From NCBI RefSeq assembly GCF_022206305.1, contig NZ_JAKOIW010000004.1, positions 210,188 through 274,187 on the forward strand: a stretch of DNA of 64,000 nt, written 5' to 3'. How positions within the stretch are numbered: position 1 is the stretch's first letter; each line of letters begins with the position of its first letter. The position numbers and the translations under genes are program-made. The notes beneath the pieces were generated by a model that saw only the letters and a program-made list of their open reading frames with translations, ran no database searches and was not told the origin of the DNA. This document shows positions 1 to 8,648 of this stretch, one piece after another. The DNA comes from Gordonia sp. 'Campus'. GTDB taxonomy: Bacteria; Actinomycetota; Actinomycetes; Mycobacteriales; Mycobacteriaceae.

Positions 1-215
1 TCATGGTGTCCAAGGACACCGCGGCCCAGTACGCCGTCTCCCGCGCCCACACCCACGCGCACGCCACCCGCGAGATCAGCGACGCGGCGATGCGCGGACG
101 CGACGACGCGGCCGCGATCCTCGCCGAGACCTGGTCTCGCGCGGACTCTCTCTTCCCCGCGCTCGACGCGCGTCGGTTGCACGCGATCGGAAACGCCGAG
201 GGGGGCATCGGATGA
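1..215 (+). CDS. GH57-family 1,4-alpha-glucan branching enzyme, C-terminal end (partial)
   Basis: This is the last 71 codons of a gene that begins before the window. The end (MVSKDTAAQYAVSRAHTHA, then a helical tail) resembles the C-terminus of actinobacterial GH57 branching enzymes of the Rv3031 type, which make alpha-1,6 branches in alpha-glucans and in methylglucose lipopolysaccharide. Its stop codon overlaps the start of the next gene (ATGA at 212-215), so the two are translationally coupled, as in the Rv3031-Rv3032 pair. The catalytic part is outside the window, so the call rests on the tail and on gene order. Confidence 0.7.
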   Translation, partial: MVSKDTAAQYAVSRAHTHAHATREISDAAMRGRDDAAAILAETWSRADSLFPALDARRLHAIGNAEGGIG

Positions 216-1483
216 GGGTGTTGTTCGTGTCGTGGGAGTATCCGCCGGTCGTGGTGGGCGGACTCGGGAGGCACGTGCATCATCTCGCCACCGCGATGGC
301 CGCGGCCGGTCACGATGTGACGGTGCTGACGCGGCGCCCCTCGGGCACCGACGCGGTCACGCATCCGACCACCGACACCGTCGTCGACGGTGTGCGCATC
401 CTGGCCGTCGCCGAGGACCCGCCGGAGTTCGACTTCGCCCAGGACATGATGACGTGGACGCTGGCCATGGGGCACGCGTTCGTTCGGGCGGGCGTTCGGG
501 TTCTGGCGGGAATGGATGCGAACGGGTCTGGCGGACAGTGGATTCCGGATGTCGTTCACGCGCATGACTGGTTGGTCGCCCATCCGGCGATCGCACTGGC
601 CGAGCTGTTCGACGTCCCGCTGGTCTCCACCATCCACGCGACCGAGGCGGGCCGGCACAGCGGCTGGGTCAGCGGTCGGATCAATCGCCAGGTGCATTCG
701 GTCGAGTGGTGGCTGGTGTCCGAATCCGATGCGCTCATCACCTGTTCGGCGTCCATGCGCGACGAGGTGCACCGACTGTTCGGCTACGAGGCCGCCGACA
801 TCTCGGTGATCCACAACGGGATCGACATCCGGACATGGCCGTTCGCAGAACGCTCCCACCCGGGCGGGCCTCCGGAACTGCTGTTCGCCGGTCGCCTGGA
901 ATACGAGAAGGGCGTGCAGGATCTGCTGGCCGCGCTGCCACGCATCCGCCGCAGTCATCCGGGGACCACGCTGACCGTCGCAGGCGAAGGGACGCAACGT
1001 GACTGGCTGATGGAACAGGCCCGCAAGCACCGCGTGACGCGATCGGTGAACTTCGTCGGCGCGGTCGATCACGACCAGCTCGTGACCCTGATGCATCGGT
1101 GCGACGCCATCGTGCTGCCCAGCCGCTACGAGCCGTTCGGCATCGTCGCGTTGGAGGCCGCCGCCACCGGGGCACCGCTGATCGTGTCGACGGCGGGCGG
1201 GCTGGGCGAGGCGGTGCAGGAACCCGACACCGGACTGTCGTTCGCACCCGCCGATGTCGCGGGCCTGGCGACCGCCGTCCGCGCCACCCTGTCCGACCCG
1301 GGCGCTGCAGCCCAGCGAGCACGTCGTGCGCGGGCCCGCCTGACCGCGGAGTTCTCGTGGGCCGAGGTGGCCGAACGCACGGCAAGCGTGCACCTGGCGG
1401 CCAAACGTCGGGTACGGCACCCCGTCGGGCGTCCCGACATCCCCGTTCGCCCGCTTCCGGAGCGGGATCCGGGACAGCCCTGA
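212..1483 (+). CDS. GT4 alpha-1,4-glucosyltransferase, Rv3032-like
   Basis: A 423-residue glycosyltransferase with the two-domain GT-B fold. The N-terminal domain opens with the GT4/GT5 pattern WEYPPVVVGGLGRHV (about residues 8-22). The C-terminal domain has FAGRLEYEKG (about 225-235) and the donor-binding block PSRYEPFGIVALEA (about 307-320). Rv3032 elongates the alpha-1,4-glucan of methylglucose lipopolysaccharide and intracellular or capsular glucan, and the coupled GH57 gene upstream supports the same role here. The last 40 residues are basic and proline-rich and probably disordered. Converges with the acetyltransferase with a 1-bp gap. Confidence 0.85.
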   Translation: MRVLFVSWEYPPVVVGGLGRHVHHLATAMAAAGHDVTVLTRRPSGTDAVTHPTTDTVVDGVRILAVAEDPPEFDFAQDMMTWTLAMGHAFVRAGVRVLAGMDANGSGGQWIPDVVHAHDWLVAHPAIALAELFDVPLVSTIHATEAGRHSGWVSGRINRQVHSVEWWLVSESDALITCSASMRDEVHRLFGYEAADISVIHNGIDIRTWPFAERSHPGGPPELLFAGRLEYEKGVQDLLAALPRIRRSHPGTTLTVAGEGTQRDWLMEQARKHRVTRSVNFVGAVDHDQLVTLMHRCDAIVLPSRYEPFGIVALEAAATGAPLIVSTAGGLGEAVQEPDTGLSFAPADVAGLATAVRATLSDPGAAAQRARRARARLTAEFSWAEVAERTASVHLAAKRRVRHPVGRPDIPVRPLPERDPGQP

Positions 1484-1484
1484 G

Positions 1485-2234
1485 CTACTCCCCCCGCTCC
1501 GCCGCGGCCTTCTTGCGTTCGATGTCGGCGAGCGCCCGCTCGAGTTCGGCGCGCTCGGCAGCGTTCGACGCCCAGTCGTCCATGCGGTTCTTGACCACCC
1601 GCGCGGGTGCGCCCACGGCGATCGAGTAGTCCGGGATCGTTCCTTTGACGACGGCGTGCGAGCCGAGCACGCACCCGCGGCCGACGATCGTGTTGCGCAG
1701 CACCGAGACCTTCGCCGCAACCCAGGTGTCCGGGCCTATACGGACCGGACCCTTCACGATGCCCTGGTCCTTGATCGGCAGCGTGATGTCGTCCATCTTG
1801 TGGTCGAAATCGCAGATATAGCACCAGTCGGCGATGAGGGTGGACCCGCCGATCTCGAGGTCGAGGTAGGAGTTGACCACGTTGTTGCAGCCGAACACGG
1901 TCTTGTCGCCGATGCGGAGGCTGCCCTCGTGGCACCGGATGGAGTTGCCGTCGCCGATGTGGACCCATCGACCGATCTCCATGCGAGCCAGTTCGGGCGT
2001 CGCGTGAATCTCGACGTTGCGTCCGAGGAAGACCATGCCGCGCAGCACGATGTGCGGGTTGGCCATGCGGAACCGCGCCAGCCGGTAGTAACGCACGAGG
2101 TACCACGGGGTGTAGGCGCGATTCCGCGTCACCCAGCGCAGGGAGTCGAGAGTGAGGAAACGCGCCTGCTCGGGGTCGCGGCGGCGGCCCGCGCGCCGGC
2201 GGGACCGGTACGAGGCGTTCCACATGGTGGTCAT
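1485..2234 (-). CDS. Left-handed beta-helix acyltransferase, Rv3034c-like
   Basis: A 249-residue hexapeptide-repeat (LbH) protein. Imperfect [LIV]-G-x4 repeats run from about residue 70 to 210 (for example IGRWVHIGDGNS, IGDKTVFGCNNVV, VVGRGCVLGSHAVV), the fold of trimeric CoA-dependent O-acetyltransferases. The position next to the Rv3032-type glycosyltransferase matches Rv3034c, linked to acylation of methylglucose lipopolysaccharide; the substrate here is inferred. A TAGGGT hexamer (2243-2248, minus strand) lies 8 nt before the ATG with no ribosome site, so a leaderless start at 2234 is likely. The C-terminal 35 residues are a charged helix rich in Ala, Glu and Arg. Confidence 0.8.
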   Translation of the reverse strand: MTTMWNASYRSRRRAGRRRDPEQARFLTLDSLRWVTRNRAYTPWYLVRYYRLARFRMANPHIVLRGMVFLGRNVEIHATPELARMEIGRWVHIGDGNSIRCHEGSLRIGDKTVFGCNNVVNSYLDLEIGGSTLIADWCYICDFDHKMDDITLPIKDQGIVKGPVRIGPDTWVAAKVSVLRNTIVGRGCVLGSHAVVKGTIPDYSIAVGAPARVVKNRMDDWASNAAERAELERALADIERKKAAAERGE

Positions 2235-2348
2235 GACGAGAAACCCTAATCGACGCGATTTCGGCGCACGATAGGCTCACTGCTGGCACGTCCCCCGTGC
2301 CGGTTTCGATGCCGCGTCCCGTACGCGGACACGATCAAGAGGAGCAGG

Positions 2349-3686
2349 ATGGCCTTGGCACGACCGCAGGTGTCCCGACGCCGCCGATCTGCGCTGACCC
2401 GCCTGCTCGTCACCCTCACGGCCGTGTGCTCGCTCGCCCTCGCCGCGTGCTCGGACGGTCACATCGACGTCCGCTCGGTCCCGAGCGTGGGCTGGCCCAG
2501 TTACGGCGGCGTGCCGGGCAACGGCAACTTCGCCTATGCCGACGTACCCGACGACCTGACGCTGAGCTGGACCCGCCCGACGGGCGGCCCGGTCACCGCG
2601 CCGGTGACCATCTCCGGCAAGGGGAACGTGGGTGTCACCTCGAATGCGGCCGACGGGTGCAACGTCCTGGTCCTCGACGGACAGTCGGGGCGTAAGAACT
2701 TCTGCAAGGACATGCGTCCCGGCGTCGAGATCAACGCGATGCTCGTCGACCAGTACGACCAGCCGTACCTGGGCGAGGAGACCACCTTCCTGGCGTTCAA
2801 CGCCGGTGGGGCCATCCGCTGGCGGGCCGGGGTCGTCGGAGTGCCGCTGTCCGCGAAGTTCGCGGCACCCAGCGTCGTACTGATCACCACCACGCAGGGG
2901 CAGATCCTCCTCGTCGACTCGCAGCGCAACGAGCTCGTCGCGCCGGAGGTCCGGCTGCGCGACGACGCCGATCCCGCGCAGCCGCTGCGCGGATTCGGTG
3001 ACTGCGTGCGCAACGGCCCGCAGTGCGCCATCCCCGCACCGGCGGCCGTCGACACCGGCCGGGAACGCTTCTACCTCAACTTCTTTCCCTCGGGCGCTGC
3101 CACCTCGCAGATCCGTGCGATGAAGTACGGCGAGGTGGGCGGTGCACGCGAGGTGCGTACCGCATGGGAGGCCGATGTGCCCACCGGCGTCGTCGGCACG
3201 CCCACCCTCTCGGCCGACGGAACGACGCTCTACGCGTTCTCGCGCGACGGCAAGATCGTGGCGCTGAACGCCGACGACGGATCGACGAAGTGGACCCAGG
3301 ACATCGGCGGGCACGGTTTCGCCACGATGACCGTCTCACCCGATGGTCTGATCATCCCGACCGGCTCACTCGGCGCACCACTGACGTTGCTCCGCGATCG
3401 CGGAGACCGCGCCGAACAGGTCTGGCAACGAAAGGATCTGGCGACCGTCAGCCTGTCTGCTCTCACGCAGCAGCAGACGGCGTGGACCGTCGTACGCGAC
3501 GCGGGCAAGGACACGCTGTCGCTGGTCGAGGTGTCCACCGCCGACGGTGCGACCAAACGCAGGCTGGCGCTGCCGAATTCGGCGGGGTTCGCCACCGGCG
3601 TCTCGATCTCCTACTCCGGCCAGGTCGTCACCGCCACCAACCTCGGTGAGGTCTACTTCTTCGACAGCAAGGCCGCGATCGGATAG
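2349..3686 (+). CDS. PQQ-type beta-propeller lipoprotein, Rv3035-like
   Basis: A 445-residue secreted lipoprotein. The signal peptide has an RRRR n-region, a hydrophobic stretch and lipobox LAAC (Cys about residue 36). The mature part is built of repeated blades such as TPTLSADGTTLYAFSRDGKIVAL, where W- and G-rich beta strands alternate as in BamB/PQQ propellers. A ribosome site AGGAG lies at 2341-2345. Rv3035 occupies the same place in M. tuberculosis and has no established function. A 21-bp perfect hairpin follows the gene. Confidence 0.75.
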   Translation: MALARPQVSRRRRSALTRLLVTLTAVCSLALAACSDGHIDVRSVPSVGWPSYGGVPGNGNFAYADVPDDLTLSWTRPTGGPVTAPVTISGKGNVGVTSNAADGCNVLVLDGQSGRKNFCKDMRPGVEINAMLVDQYDQPYLGEETTFLAFNAGGAIRWRAGVVGVPLSAKFAAPSVVLITTTQGQILLVDSQRNELVAPEVRLRDDADPAQPLRGFGDCVRNGPQCAIPAPAAVDTGRERFYLNFFPSGAATSQIRAMKYGEVGGAREVRTAWEADVPTGVVGTPTLSADGTTLYAFSRDGKIVALNADDGSTKWTQDIGGHGFATMTVSPDGLIIPTGSLGAPLTLLRDRGDRAEQVWQRKDLATVSLSALTQQQTAWTVVRDAGKDTLSLVEVSTADGATKRRLALPNSAGFATGVSISYSGQVVTATNLGEVYFFDSKAAIG

Positions 3687-3693
3687 TCCTCCG

Positions 3694-3740
3694 CAGAGTG
3701 CGGGATGAGTGTCGGTTCTCGACACTCATCCCGCACTCTG
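3694..3740. terminator. Long perfect hairpin between convergent genes
   Basis: Arms 3694-3714 and 3720-3740 are exact 21-nt inverted repeats with a 5-nt loop, placed between the ends of the lipoprotein gene (plus) and the THUMP-like methyltransferase gene (minus). There is no U-tract on either strand, so it would be the U-less hairpin type often proposed as an actinobacterial terminator. It can serve both directions. Confidence 0.65.
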
Positions 3741-3754
3741 GATTTCGAGATCGG

Positions 3755-4951
3755 TCAGAATCGGACTCCGGGCTCGCAGACGAACGCGGCACCCTTGCGC
3801 CCGATGCGGGTCAGCACCACCGACATCGGTTGCGAGCCCTTCAGCTTGAGCTTCTTTCGCAACCGGTCGGGATCGACATCGAGTCCGCGCACCAGGATCT
3901 CGAGCGGACCGCAATCGTGCGCCGTGAGCGCCTTGCGCAGGGCCTTCTCGGTGACACCGGTCTGCTCGACGACCCGGAAACCACGCGCTCCCGCTGGTAC
4001 GTAATCTCCGGTGAGATAGGCGATCTGGGGGTCGAGCTGCCAGAGCCCGAAGCGGTGCGCGTAGTGCCGGACGAGTCCGGCGCGCACGATCGCGCCGTCC
4101 GGGTCCACGATCCACTCCCCCACATCCCCGGCATCGACGTCGTCGGATTCCCGGTCGGTGATCTCGAAACGGGTGACGACCCCGCCGCGCGTCCGCAGCA
4201 CCGTCGCACGACGACCCGGCTCCACTCCGGGTCCCGACCACAGGCACGCCTCCCGCACACCGCCGTCGAGAGAAGTGATCTGGACCTCGCCGTCGAATCC
4301 GAAGCGATTCCGCAACATCATGTGGTCCAGACCCGGTGCGCATTTCACGATCAGCACGCGCCCCGAATAGGTCGTCATCAGCTCCAGAAGCGGTGGTGTG
4401 AGCTGGTCGAGCCGGAAGACCCGGCCGGCATCTGAGCGTCGGGCCGGGTCGGCGAGAACCACATCGGCGGTGGAGGTGGGGGTGAGCGCGTCCGCGTTGA
4501 GCAGCGTCGCCGCCGGCACGTTGTGCCGGGCCATCGCGAGCCGGACCACGTCGAGGTCGCTGCCGATGACACCGGCAATCCCGTTGCTGCGCACCAACTC
4601 CCGCAACTCCGCGCCGATCGAGCAGGTGACGTCGTGGACCACCGCGCCCGGGAACCGCCCGGCAATTTCGGCAGTCCGGTCGGCCGCCACCGCCGATGCC
4701 GTCGCCTGCTGGAGCGCGTCGTCGTTCACCAGCAGGTCATCGGCCGCCCGCAGCTTGACCGCCGCGCGCCGCCTGCATCGGACGGTCTCGATCAGTGCGG
4801 CGTCGTGGGGTGCATACCGGCTACGGACCTCGGGGACGTCCGCGATCATCGATGACGCCGACAGTTCGAGACCGGACACCGTCTGCAGCGCCTTCTCACC
4901 GTGCCGCGACCGCAGGAACGCGACGTCGTCGAGCGAGAACGAGTAGCTCAC
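3755..4951 (-). CDS. Class I SAM-dependent methyltransferase, THUMP-like domain, Rv3037c-like
   Basis: A protein of about 398 residues. The start chosen is GTG at 4951, which overlaps the stop of the upstream methyltransferase gene (GTGA); a longer open frame to 5074 only runs over that gene. A SAM-binding block (VVHDVTCSIGAELRELV, about residues 110-126) is followed by ADVVLADPARRSDAGR, where DPARR occupies the motif IV catalytic position. The C-terminal part matches the THUMP-like domain of this family. RNA modification is suggested by the fold, but the substrate is unknown. Confidence 0.75.
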   Translation of the reverse strand: MSYSFSLDDVAFLRSRHGEKALQTVSGLELSASSMIADVPEVRSRYAPHDAALIETVRCRRRAAVKLRAADDLLVNDDALQQATASAVAADRTAEIAGRFPGAVVHDVTCSIGAELRELVRSNGIAGVIGSDLDVVRLAMARHNVPAATLLNADALTPTSTADVVLADPARRSDAGRVFRLDQLTPPLLELMTTYSGRVLIVKCAPGLDHMMLRNRFGFDGEVQITSLDGGVREACLWSGPGVEPGRRATVLRTRGGVVTRFEITDRESDDVDAGDVGEWIVDPDGAIVRAGLVRHYAHRFGLWQLDPQIAYLTGDYVPAGARGFRVVEQTGVTEKALRKALTAHDCGPLEILVRGLDVDPDRLRKKLKLKGSQPMSVVLTRIGRKGAAFVCEPGVRF

Positions 4952-5922
4952 GGCTTGGTGCCGGTGACCACCACGTTGTAGAAGAACTTCGGCGGCACTA
5001 CCTTCCGCAGGACGTTCTCGTCGAGCCAGGTGAGACGCTTCCAGCCACCGAAGGCGAAGCGCGCCCATCCCCAACCGAGCTTCTCCGGCGGCACCGCGGC
5101 CTCGAAGGTGCGTACCGGCCAGCCGAGCATGGCGGCCGCCAGCTCCTCGGTGGCGGTCTCCACCTTGTTCGCGCCGGCGGCGCGGGCGATGCCGGCGAGC
5201 TCATCCGGATCGAAGGTGTGGATGTCGACAACCGCTTCCAACGCCGCCGCGCGTGAGGACTCGTCGAGTTCTTCCTGGGGTCGACGCCACCCCTGCAGCG
5301 GACCGAACTTGGTGATGTTGGTGGTGGCGAACCAGGTGGCGCGGCTCATCCAGCGGGCGTAGAAGTCACCGATCGTCGACGGTTCGCCGGCGAAGATGAA
5401 GCGACCGCCCGGCTTCAGGACCCGCAGGACCTCGCGCAGCGCCTGCTCGACATCGGGGATGTGATGCAGCACAGCGTGTCCGACGACGAGGTCGAAGGTG
5501 TTGTCGTCGTAGGGGATCTTCTCGGCATCGGCGACCCGGCCGTCGACGTCGAGCCCCAGGTTCTCGGCGTTGCGCAGCGCGACCTTCACCATGCCGGGCG
5601 ACAGATCGGTGACCGAACCCTTCTCCGCGACTCCGGACTGCATCAGGTTCAGCAGGAAGAAGCCTGTGCCACAACCGAGTTCCATCGCCCGGCCGTACGG
5701 CAGCGAGGAGTCGTCGGTCGCGACCGCGTCGAAGCGGCCGCGCGCGTAGTCGATGCACCGTTCGTCGAAGCTGATCGACCACTTCTCGTCGTAGGTCTCG
5801 GCTTCCCAGTCGTGATAGAGGACCTGCGCGAGTTTGGTGTCGGTGAGCGCGGCCTTGACCTGCTCTTCGGTCGCATGTGGGTTCGGCGCCGGGTCGATAC
5901 CGGGTGTCGCGTCGGTGGTCAT
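4948..5922 (-). CDS. Class I SAM-dependent methyltransferase, Rv3038c-like
   Basis: 324 residues with the classic Methyltransf_11/25 layout: motif I LGCGTGFFLLNL (about residues 83-94), an acidic residue after the second strand, and motif IV DLVVGHAVLHHIPD (about 145-158) followed by VLKPGGRFIFAGEP. The C-terminal 100 residues contain hydrophobic stretches typical of the mycobacterial homologue. Ribosome site AGGAAG precedes the ATG. It shares an operon with the THUMP-like methyltransferase (4-bp overlap) and probably with the enoyl-CoA hydratase upstream (48-bp gap). Substrate unknown. Confidence 0.8.
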   Translation of the reverse strand: MTTDATPGIDPAPNPHATEEQVKAALTDTKLAQVLYHDWEAETYDEKWSISFDERCIDYARGRFDAVATDDSSLPYGRAMELGCGTGFFLLNLMQSGVAEKGSVTDLSPGMVKVALRNAENLGLDVDGRVADAEKIPYDDNTFDLVVGHAVLHHIPDVEQALREVLRVLKPGGRFIFAGEPSTIGDFYARWMSRATWFATTNITKFGPLQGWRRPQEELDESSRAAALEAVVDIHTFDPDELAGIARAAGANKVETATEELAAAMLGWPVRTFEAAVPPEKLGWGWARFAFGGWKRLTWLDENVLRKVVPPKFFYNVVVTGTKP

Positions 5923-5970
5923 GATCGCTTCCTGTCGCGTGGGTGGGTAGGGAATGGTCGGTGCGTCGGG

Positions 5971-6759
5971 TCAATGTCCGACGAATGCCGCCTTGCCGGG
6001 GCCGTTCTCGACGAACGACGCCATGCCGATGGCGCGGTCCTCGGTGGCGAACAAGGCGGAGAACAGCTGCTCCTCGATCTTGAGACCGGTGTCGAGGTCG
6101 ACCCCGAGCCCTTGATCGACGGCCTTCTTGACGGCGGCGAGAGCCACCGATGCGGCGCCGGTGAACTGGCCCGCCCAGGCCAGCGCCGCGTCGTAGACGT
6201 CGTCGGGGGCGACGACCTCGTCGACGAGCCCGATGGCGAGAGCTTCCTCGGCGCCGACGAACCGGCCGGTGAACATGAGGTCCTTGGCCTTCGACGGACC
6301 GATGAGGCGCGCGAGCCGCTGGGTGCCGCCGCCGCCCGGGATCAGGCCGAGCAACACCTCGGGCAGCCCGAGCTTCGCGTTGTCGCCCGCGATCCGCCGG
6401 TCGGCGCCCAACGCGACTTCGAGGCCGCCGCCCAGGGCGTAGCCGGTGATCGCGGCGACCGTCGGCTTGGGGATCGCGGCGATGGCCCCGAGGTCGCGTT
6501 GCAGCCTGCCGGCGACCTTGCTCATCTCGGCATAACCGACGTCTCTCATCTCCTTGATGTCGGCGCCGGCGGCCAACACCTTCGGTCCGCCGTAGACGAC
6601 GACGGCCTTGATGTCGTCGCGCAGCGTGGCCTCGTCGGCCGCAGCGGCGAGTTCGGACTGCACCTGTCGGCTCAGCGCGTTCATCGGCGGTCGCTGCAGC
6701 AGGATGGTGCCGACACCGGGATGCTCGTCGGAGCACTCGAGGGTCACGAACTCAGGCAT
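5971..6759 (-). CDS. echA17: Enoyl-CoA hydratase/isomerase family protein (EchA17-like)
   Basis: 262 residues of crotonase fold. The oxyanion-hole segments are visible as AAGADIKEM (about residues 65-73) and YALGGGLEVALGADRRI (about 110-126). The first general-base Glu expected in classical hydratases is replaced by the LGLPEVLLGLIPGGGGTQRL block (about 138-157), which carries the family Glu. It would hydrate 2-enoyl-CoAs in beta-oxidation. A TAGCCT element at 6766-6771 (minus strand) sits 6 nt before the ATG and there is no ribosome site, pointing to a leaderless transcript. Gene order matches Rv3039c. Confidence 0.85.
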   Translation of the reverse strand: MPEFVTLECSDEHPGVGTILLQRPPMNALSRQVQSELAAAADEATLRDDIKAVVVYGGPKVLAAGADIKEMRDVGYAEMSKVAGRLQRDLGAIAAIPKPTVAAITGYALGGGLEVALGADRRIAGDNAKLGLPEVLLGLIPGGGGTQRLARLIGPSKAKDLMFTGRFVGAEEALAIGLVDEVVAPDDVYDAALAWAGQFTGAASVALAAVKKAVDQGLGVDLDTGLKIEEQLFSALFATEDRAIGMASFVENGPGKAAFVGH

Positions 6760-6847
6760 GGTCGAAGGCTACCGGTAGGTAAGTCCGTCCGGCGCCGCAG
6801 CCCGCAGACGCCGCCCGGAAGCCGCGGAGCGCCATACAGTGGCGGTC

Positions 6848-7816
6848 ATGGCGAAAACGTCGGGTTCCGCAGGTGATCCCATCGAGCTCGAGGTCGGCGA
6901 CCGTACCGTCCGGCTGTCAAGTCCCGACCGCGTCTATTTCACCGAACGGGGTGAGACGAAGCGGGACCTCGCCGACTACTACATGTCGGTGGGCGATGGC
7001 ATCGTCCGCGCTCTGCGTGACCGTCCCTGCATGCTGCACCGGTTTCCCAAGGGGATCAGCGGCAACAAGGTCCATCAGAAACGTGTGCCCGCGGGGGCGC
7101 CGGACTGGCTGGAGACCACCGAGATCTACTTCCCTCGCTACGGTCGCACCGCCGACGAACTGTGCGTCACCGAGCTGGCGTCGGTCATCTGGGCGGTCCA
7201 GATGTCGACGGTCGAGTTCCACCCGTGGAACTCGCGGCGCGCGGACCCCGAATCGCCCGACGAATGGCGCATCGATCTCGACCCGATGCCCGACTGCTCG
7301 TTCTCCCGTATCCAGCGGGTGGCGCATGTCGTCGAGGAGGTTCTCGACGAACTGGGCATGCGCGGATTCCCGAAGACCTCCGGGGGCCGTGGCCTCCACA
7401 TCTACGTGCGCATCGCCCCCGAGTGGGGCTTCCCGCAGGTTCGGCGGGCGGCGCTGGCCTTCGCCCGCGAGGTGGAGCGCCGAGCACCCGACGACGTGAC
7501 CACCACGTGGTGGCGCAAGGACCGGGACCCGGCGGCGGTCTTCGTCGACTACAACCAGAACACCCGCGATCACACGATGGCATCGGCGTATTCGGTGCGC
7601 GGCAACCAGCGCGCGACGGTCTCGACCCCGGTGACCTGGGATGAGATCGACGACATCGAGCCCGACGACTTCACCATCGCGACGGTCCCGGAACGCTTCG
7701 CCCGGCTCGGCGACCTGCATGCCGAGATCGACGACGTCGCCTACCGGCTTGATTCGCTCATCGAGTGGGCCGACCGCGACGACATCGGGTCCGACGAGGA
7801 CGACCCCGAGGAATAG
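6848..7816 (+). CDS. Stand-alone LigD-type primase-polymerase (PolDom) protein
   Basis: 322 residues of archaeo-eukaryotic primase fold, with neither ligase nor nuclease domain. The metal site is IDLDPMPDC (about residues 138-146), followed by TSGGRGLHIYVRI (about 177-189) and FVDYNQNTRDHTMASAYSVR (about 232-251), the three conserved blocks of NHEJ polymerase domains. Such proteins add ribonucleotides at DNA breaks; mycobacterial stand-alone paralogues are Rv3730c and Rv0269c. The ATG at 6848 is favoured over the GTG at 6839 because TACAGT (6835-6840) lies 7 nt upstream, giving a leaderless start. It interrupts an order otherwise like Rv3039c-Rv3040c. Confidence 0.88.
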   Translation: MAKTSGSAGDPIELEVGDRTVRLSSPDRVYFTERGETKRDLADYYMSVGDGIVRALRDRPCMLHRFPKGISGNKVHQKRVPAGAPDWLETTEIYFPRYGRTADELCVTELASVIWAVQMSTVEFHPWNSRRADPESPDEWRIDLDPMPDCSFSRIQRVAHVVEEVLDELGMRGFPKTSGGRGLHIYVRIAPEWGFPQVRRAALAFAREVERRAPDDVTTTWWRKDRDPAAVFVDYNQNTRDHTMASAYSVRGNQRATVSTPVTWDEIDDIEPDDFTIATVPERFARLGDLHAEIDDVAYRLDSLIEWADRDDIGSDEDDPEE

Positions 7817-7823
7817 GCGTTGG

Positions 7824-8648
7824 TCAGAGTGTGATCTCCGGCGGCTGCTGGTCACCGAGGGTCCGGAAGTACTCGTCGGAGTTCGGGAACCCGAGCCCGG
7901 CGAGTCCGGCACCGGGTGTCACGTTCGGCAGGATCGGTTCGATGACCCGCTCGGCCGCGAGGAGCTCGTCGATCGTGGCGAACCCGGCGACGTAGTTCAG
8001 CTGCGACCAGGTCGGCGGCATGAGGAAATGTTCCCCGGCCGCCCAGGACTCGATGGCCGTACGCGCGTTCGCCCAGCGGGCGACCTCGGCCTCGGTGGTC
8101 TCGCCGTCGGCCTGCTGACCGTCGGGCATGGCCGCCAGGAAGAACCGGGTGTCGTAGCGTCGCTTCTCGTTGACGGGAGTGATCCAGTGCGCGAGCGGTC
8201 GCAGGAGGTCGGCACGCAGGGTGAGCCCTCGCGCGGTCAGGAACTCGGCGAAGGACAACGACTTCCCCACGAGACGCTGACGGTCACCCCCGAGACCCGA
8301 CGGGTCCGCGAACGAACCATCGGAGTCCGTGGCGAGCAGTACCCCGCACTCCTCGAATGTCTCGCGGACCGCCGCGCACACCAGTGCCTGCGCCACCTCG
8401 GCGTCGCTGGAGAACTCGCTCGCCCACCACGTGGCGTCCGGTCCGGTCCAGGCGAGGTCGGCGTCGGCGTCGCGCTTGTCGACGCCGCCACCGGGAAAGA
8501 CCGTCATGCCGCCGGCGAACGCCATCTGCTTCACCCGGCGTTGCAGGAACACCTCGATGCCGTCGGCGGCGTCGCGGACGAGAACGACGGTCGCCGCGTC
8601 GCGCAACGGCGCGGACACCACTTCGGCACCTGACTGGGTGGACGTCAT
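7824..8648 (-). CDS. NUDIX hydrolase, Rv3040c-like (NUDT19-type spacing)
   Basis: 274 residues. The Nudix box is split: FPGGGVD (about residues 51-57) is separated by about 35 residues from AAVRETFEECGVLL (about 92-105), the spacing seen in the NUDT19/CoA-diphosphatase-like subfamily. A good ribosome site (GGAGGT) sits 7 nt upstream, inside the end of the ABC ATPase gene, whose stop codon abuts this start. Substrate not predictable from sequence; CoA esters are a plausible guess given the nearby hydratase. Confidence 0.8.
   Translation of the reverse strand: MTSTQSGAEVVSAPLRDAATVVLVRDAADGIEVFLQRRVKQMAFAGGMTVFPGGGVDKRDADADLAWTGPDATWWASEFSSDAEVAQALVCAAVRETFEECGVLLATDSDGSFADPSGLGGDRQRLVGKSLSFAEFLTARGLTLRADLLRPLAHWITPVNEKRRYDTRFFLAAMPDGQQADGETTEAEVARWANARTAIESWAAGEHFLMPPTWSQLNYVAGFATIDELLAAERVIEPILPNVTPGAGLAGLGFPNSDEYFRTLGDQQPPEITL

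Noticed and set aside
3694-3740. Insertion-sequence ends or attachment site
   Set aside because: No transposase or integrase and no flanking target duplication; arms meet with a 5-nt loop.
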